Shown piece after piece: positions 5,742-8,131 of a stretch of DNA of 8,131 bases (position 1 is the stretch's first letter; each line of letters starts with the position of its first letter). Below the pieces are notes generated by a model. It was not told the origin of the DNA, made no database searches, and worked only from the letters and a program-made list of their open reading frames with translations. The position numbers were made by a program, and so were the translations under genes. Origin of the DNA: Acidobacteriota bacterium. Its GTDB lineage: Bacteria; Acidobacteriota; Terriglobia; Terriglobales; Acidobacteriaceae. The stretch is taken from contig JAJYSL010000195.1 of NCBI GenBank assembly GCA_021793595.1, positions 1 through 8,131 of the forward strand, read 5' to 3'.

Positions 5742-6872
5742 ATGCCTGAGAGGGTTCGCGTTCCTGCGTCGCTGCAGATTGGCTCGGTTTCGATTGCGCC
5801 GGCCACGGTGTTGGCGCCGATGGCTGGCGTGACGGACACGGTGTTTCGCCGATTCATTCGCAATGCGAGCTTGTTCAGTCACACGGAAGCCCGGGAAAAC
5901 GCGACGACGAATTTTTCTGATGGAATTGAAGCCAGCGTGACCAATCAGCAGTCGGGCTGCGGGCTGATCATGACGGAGTTCACCTCGGCGGACGGGCTGT
6001 CACGCATGCGTGAATCGAAGCGCAAGCGGTACCTGACGTACTACGAAGACGAACATCCTATCGCCGCGCAGTTGTTTGGCTCCGACCCAGAAACGTTGTC
6101 GGAGGCGGCGCGCATTGTGGAAGATGCGGGCTTCGACATTGTGGATTTGAACCTGGGATGCCCCGCCAAACGTGTCGTGAGCTGCAATGGAGGCAGCGGA
6201 TTGCTGCGCGACCTGCCGCTGATTGCGCGAATTTTTGAGCGGGTGCGCGCGGCTGTAAAGATTCCGTTCACCGTGAAGTTTCGCATGGGATGGAATGACG
6301 ACAGCATCGTGTGCGTGGAGTTGGCGCAACTGGCGGAGTTGAGCGGGTTGAATGCCGTGGCGCTGCATGCGCGGACGCGCGAACAGGGCTATTCCGGGCA
6401 GGCGCGGTGGGAATGGATTGGCGCCATCAAGCAGGCCGTGGCGATTCCGGTGGTTGGCAACGGAGATATTCGTACTCCGGAAGATGCATGCGCGCTGATC
6501 GCCGAGACGCATTGCGATGCGGTCATGATCGGTCGCGCTGCACCGGCAAATCCATGGATTTTTCGCCAGATCGCCGAGTACACGGCCAGCGGAACCTACA
6601 CGCAGCCGACGGAACTGGACCGCTACAATCTGATTCGCACATATTTTTCCATGCTGCTGGATCAGGAATTTCCTGACGCGACCGGCAAGATGAAGCAGTT
6701 CGCTTCCTGGTTCACCCATGGTGTTGCAGGGGGCGCGGGGTTGCGCAAGGCTATTTACGAAGCGAAGACCGGGCCGGCGATCATCGAAGCGGTGGAAAAC
6801 TTCTTCGCTTCCAGGCATGATGTGGTTGAAGGGAAACGGTTAGGCGTGATTGAAATCCTGCATTCGCTCTAG
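5742..6872 (+). CDS. dusB: tRNA-dihydrouridine synthase, DusB-like
   Basis: This FMN enzyme reduces uridines in the D-loop of tRNA using NADPH. Counted from ATG 5706, landmarks are LAPMAGVTDTVFRR (36-49, FMN site), LNLGCPAKRV with catalytic C152, KFRMGW (K191, R193), ALHARTREQGYSG (H221, R223), VVGNGDI (250-255) and MIGRAAPANPWIF (274-286, phosphate-binding GR). A helical tRNA-binding C-terminus ends the protein. DusB fits best (NLGCPAKRV, IGRAA..NPWIF). About 30 residues (roughly 53-83, between FRRFIRNAS and GCGLIMTEF) are inserted relative to E. coli DusB. I set the start at ATG 5742, which has GGAG 6 bases upstream; ATG 5706, 12 codons earlier, has GAGG only 2 bases away. The specificity class is inferred from similarity and not proven. 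The rpmE terminator precedes it. Confidence 0.92.
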   Translation: MPERVRVPASLQIGSVSIAPATVLAPMAGVTDTVFRRFIRNASLFSHTEARENATTNFSDGIEASVTNQQSGCGLIMTEFTSADGLSRMRESKRKRYLTYYEDEHPIAAQLFGSDPETLSEAARIVEDAGFDIVDLNLGCPAKRVVSCNGGSGLLRDLPLIARIFERVRAAVKIPFTVKFRMGWNDDSIVCVELAQLAELSGLNAVALHARTREQGYSGQARWEWIGAIKQAVAIPVVGNGDIRTPEDACALIAETHCDAVMIGRAAPANPWIFRQIAEYTASGTYTQPTELDRYNLIRTYFSMLLDQEFPDATGKMKQFASWFTHGVAGGAGLRKAIYEAKTGPAIIEAVENFFASRHDVVEGKRLGVIEILHSL

Positions 6873-6935
6873 CTGAGGGGTTTTTGAGCCTCTGACTGAA
6901 CAACGGCGACCTCTATTGGAAGAGCAACGCCGATT

Positions 6936-6983
6936 GGAAGCTTCCGTACTCGTCGTCATAGGCAAACTGTCGAGTACCTATGA
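6936..6983. repeat. Cluster of palindrome and interleaved inverted repeats
   Basis: GGAAGCTTCC (6936-6945) is a perfect 10-base palindrome. Immediately after it, GTACTCG (6946-6952) pairs with CGAGTAC (6971-6977), and TCATAGG (6956-6962) pairs with CCTATGA (6977-6983). The two pairs interleave (a-b-a'-b'), so they cannot both form in one simple hairpin. They lie between the dus stop and the promoter of the lipoprotein gene. They may be regulator sites or an RNA structure at the 3' end of dus; neither is established. Confidence 0.6.
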
Positions 6984-7037
6984 TCACAAGATAGTAATGA
7001 ACACTCGACCTCTGCCTCGCGGTCCCGACACATAGAG

Positions 7038-7043
7038 TATACT
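7038..7043 (+). promoter_or_regulatory. Candidate -10 box of the lipoprotein gene
   Basis: TATACT matches the -10 consensus at 5 of 6 positions and would start transcription near 7050, about 40 bases before ATG 7090. No recognisable -35 lies 16-18 bases upstream, so an activator or another sigma factor may be needed. Confidence 0.4.
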
Positions 7044-7089
7044 GCTTGCGCTTCCCATTAGTCGCCAAGAATGTACGGAGGAAACCAGC

Positions 7090-7572
7090 ATGAAGAATGC
7101 TTTCATGGTCGTCATTGTTCTTTCCATCGCATCCCTCTCGGGTTGTTCAGCGTCGCGATCGGGATCGAGTGGTGGCAGCATCATTCCCCCCGTGCAGGCA
7201 CAATCAGGATATTCAAATGCGAGTGTTACCGGAACCTATGCATTTTCATTCGGGTCTCGCGCTACGCAAGAAGGGTATATCGGAACGTTGATTGCGGACG
7301 GCAATGGAAACATTACTGGAACACTCAACAGCCAGACCTACCACGCTGGGGCCTGTAGCGTGAGCATCGCAGGGACCTATTCCGTCCAAAGCAATGGAAG
7401 CGGCAGTCTGTCGTGGATGTTAACTCCAGCCGGGACTTCTCCGTGCTCGGCGACTGGAACGGATATCTCAGATATAACGCCGCAGTCTTTTTCAATGGAG
7501 GTGGCGCAGCAAGGTGCGTATATTGCGCTGTCCGGAAACAATACTTACACTTTCGCAGCGGCTAAACAATAG
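7090..7572 (+). CDS. Small surface lipoprotein of an acidobacterial GTYAFSF/ADGNGN type
   Basis: The 160-residue product has a lipoprotein signal peptide: hydrophobic AFMVVIVLSIAS, then lipobox LSGC with the lipidated Cys at 19. The +2 residue is Ser, which suggests sorting to the outer membrane. A Gly/Ser-rich linker leads to a beta-rich domain with VTGTYAFSFGS, GYIGTLIADGNGNITGTL and GTYSVQSNGSGSLSW, a pattern I know from many acidobacterial secreted proteins of unknown function. C89 and C118 (GACSV and SPCSA) could form a disulfide. ATG 7090 is fixed by GGAGG (7077-7081) with 8 bases of spacing. It converges on the nuclease-like gene, with only 38 bases between the stops and no clear terminator. 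The broken fragment at 1928-2134 shares part of its motif. Confidence 0.8.
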   Translation: MKNAFMVVIVLSIASLSGCSASRSGSSGGSIIPPVQAQSGYSNASVTGTYAFSFGSRATQEGYIGTLIADGNGNITGTLNSQTYHAGACSVSIAGTYSVQSNGSGSLSWMLTPAGTSPCSATGTDISDITPQSFSMEVAQQGAYIALSGNNTYTFAAAKQ

Positions 7573-7610
7573 TATTTGTCGGGGGATCCCGTCATCGACG
7601 GACGCGAGAT

Positions 7611-8131
7611 TTATTTCTGGCGGCGCTTGCGGAAGACGACGCGAACTTTTTCTCGCCAGCGCTCGTCGAGCGCGATCAGCGTCCAGTCCACCTCGGGCGA
7701 TATGTAGCGCAAGACGACTTCGGTTGCGGGGTGGATTCGAAGCGCTGGCGCGATGAGATAAAGCAGAGGGGCATCGGCGCGCAACTGCTTCCCGGGAAAA
7801 TATCCAAAGCGTTCCAGGTCGCTTTTTGAGGCGGCGCTATCGGATTTGTCCGCCACCGGACGATGGTGCTGGCGCACGCGCACCCAATAATCCAGCGACT
7901 GCAAGGCAAGGTGCAAGTCCTCATCCGCTTTGATTTCGACAACCACCAGCCGGCCATCCCGCCGCACTGCCAGCAGATCGAGCACGGCACGATCGGCGGC
8001 GGAAAACGCAGGGACCTGGGCATACACGGGCTGCGGCTCGATCATGGCGTCAATGGAATCGAGCGAGCGTCGCAGCATGGATTCCAGCCATCGTTCCGAC
8101 TGCTGGCGATAGAGGGTGTCGCGAGATCGGA
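7611..8131 (-). CDS. PD-(D/E)XK nuclease-like protein (5' end outside window)
   Basis: The frame is open from the right edge to a stop at 7611-7613; an internal ATG at 8078 is probably not the start, because coding-like sequence (QSERWLESMLRRSLDSID) continues upstream of it. Counting from that ATG, the protein shows a compact PD-(D/E)XK core: VLDLLAV with D34, VVVEIKA with E48 and K50, and a helix beginning LALQSLDYW with Q60. This fits the restriction-endonuclease-like fold, with a preceding helix rich in E/R. The C-terminal part (YLIAPALRIHPATEVVLRYISPEVDW) looks like later strands of the same fold, and the end is very basic (RKRRQK). Repair, defence or another DNA function cannot be told apart from this piece. 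No partner gene is visible. Confidence 0.7.
   Translation of the reverse strand, partial: RSRDTLYRQQSERWLESMLRRSLDSIDAMIEPQPVYAQVPAFSAADRAVLDLLAVRRDGRLVVVEIKADEDLHLALQSLDYWVRVRQHHRPVADKSDSAASKSDLERFGYFPGKQLRADAPLLYLIAPALRIHPATEVVLRYISPEVDWTLIALDERWREKVRVVFRKRRQK

Noticed and set aside
6000..6818. 272-residue minus-strand open frame
   Set aside because: It is fully antisense to dusB, is His/Arg-rich without domains, and is explained by GC-rich codon usage on the opposite strand.

Overview
The window most likely comes from an Acidobacteriota (Terriglobia-like) chromosome. No rRNA or marker gene proves this. It is inferred from several proteins that match acidobacterial families as I remember them: an OmpA-like protein with an alanine-rich coiled coil, a DUF2393 protein, a surface lipoprotein with GTYAFSF and ADGNGN motifs, and a DusB-type enzyme with a long insertion. 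The overall look is moderately GC-rich, with solo genes and short operons.

Left edge (1-672). A minus-strand reading frame joins the N-terminus of an 'FDRVVI' accessory protein, in frame, to the C-terminal catalytic end of an IS630-family transposase. It reads as a recombination scar. Next comes kbl (673-1890, +), a glycine C-acetyltransferase with no threonine dehydrogenase gene beside it. The gap behind kbl holds a decayed surface-protein fragment (about 1928-2134, -) and a strong terminator that serves the next minus-strand gene.

Centre (2221-5243). Three minus-strand genes follow: an exported OmpA-like coiled-coil protein behind a near-perfect sigma-54 promoter; a single-pass DUF2393 membrane protein whose -10 box sits exactly where a leaderless transcript would need it; and a DnaC/DnaI-type AAA+ helicase loader with an N-terminal Cys cluster. 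A possible 40-residue membrane microprotein lies on the plus strand between the last two.

Right side (5244-8131). On the plus strand are rpmE (zinc-type ribosomal protein L31) with a clear promoter and terminator, a dusB-like tRNA-dihydrouridine synthase, and a small lipoprotein behind a region dense in inverted repeats. A PD-(D/E)XK nuclease-like gene enters from the right edge on the minus strand and converges on the lipoprotein gene.

Most of the content is housekeeping (translation, tRNA modification, replication, amino-acid metabolism) plus envelope proteins. I see no defence island, CRISPR array, RNA gene or prophage. The points most worth following are the sigma-54 control of an OmpA-like protein that has lost its peptidoglycan-binding residues, the in-frame transposase chimera, the leaderless gene, the microprotein and the interleaved repeats.
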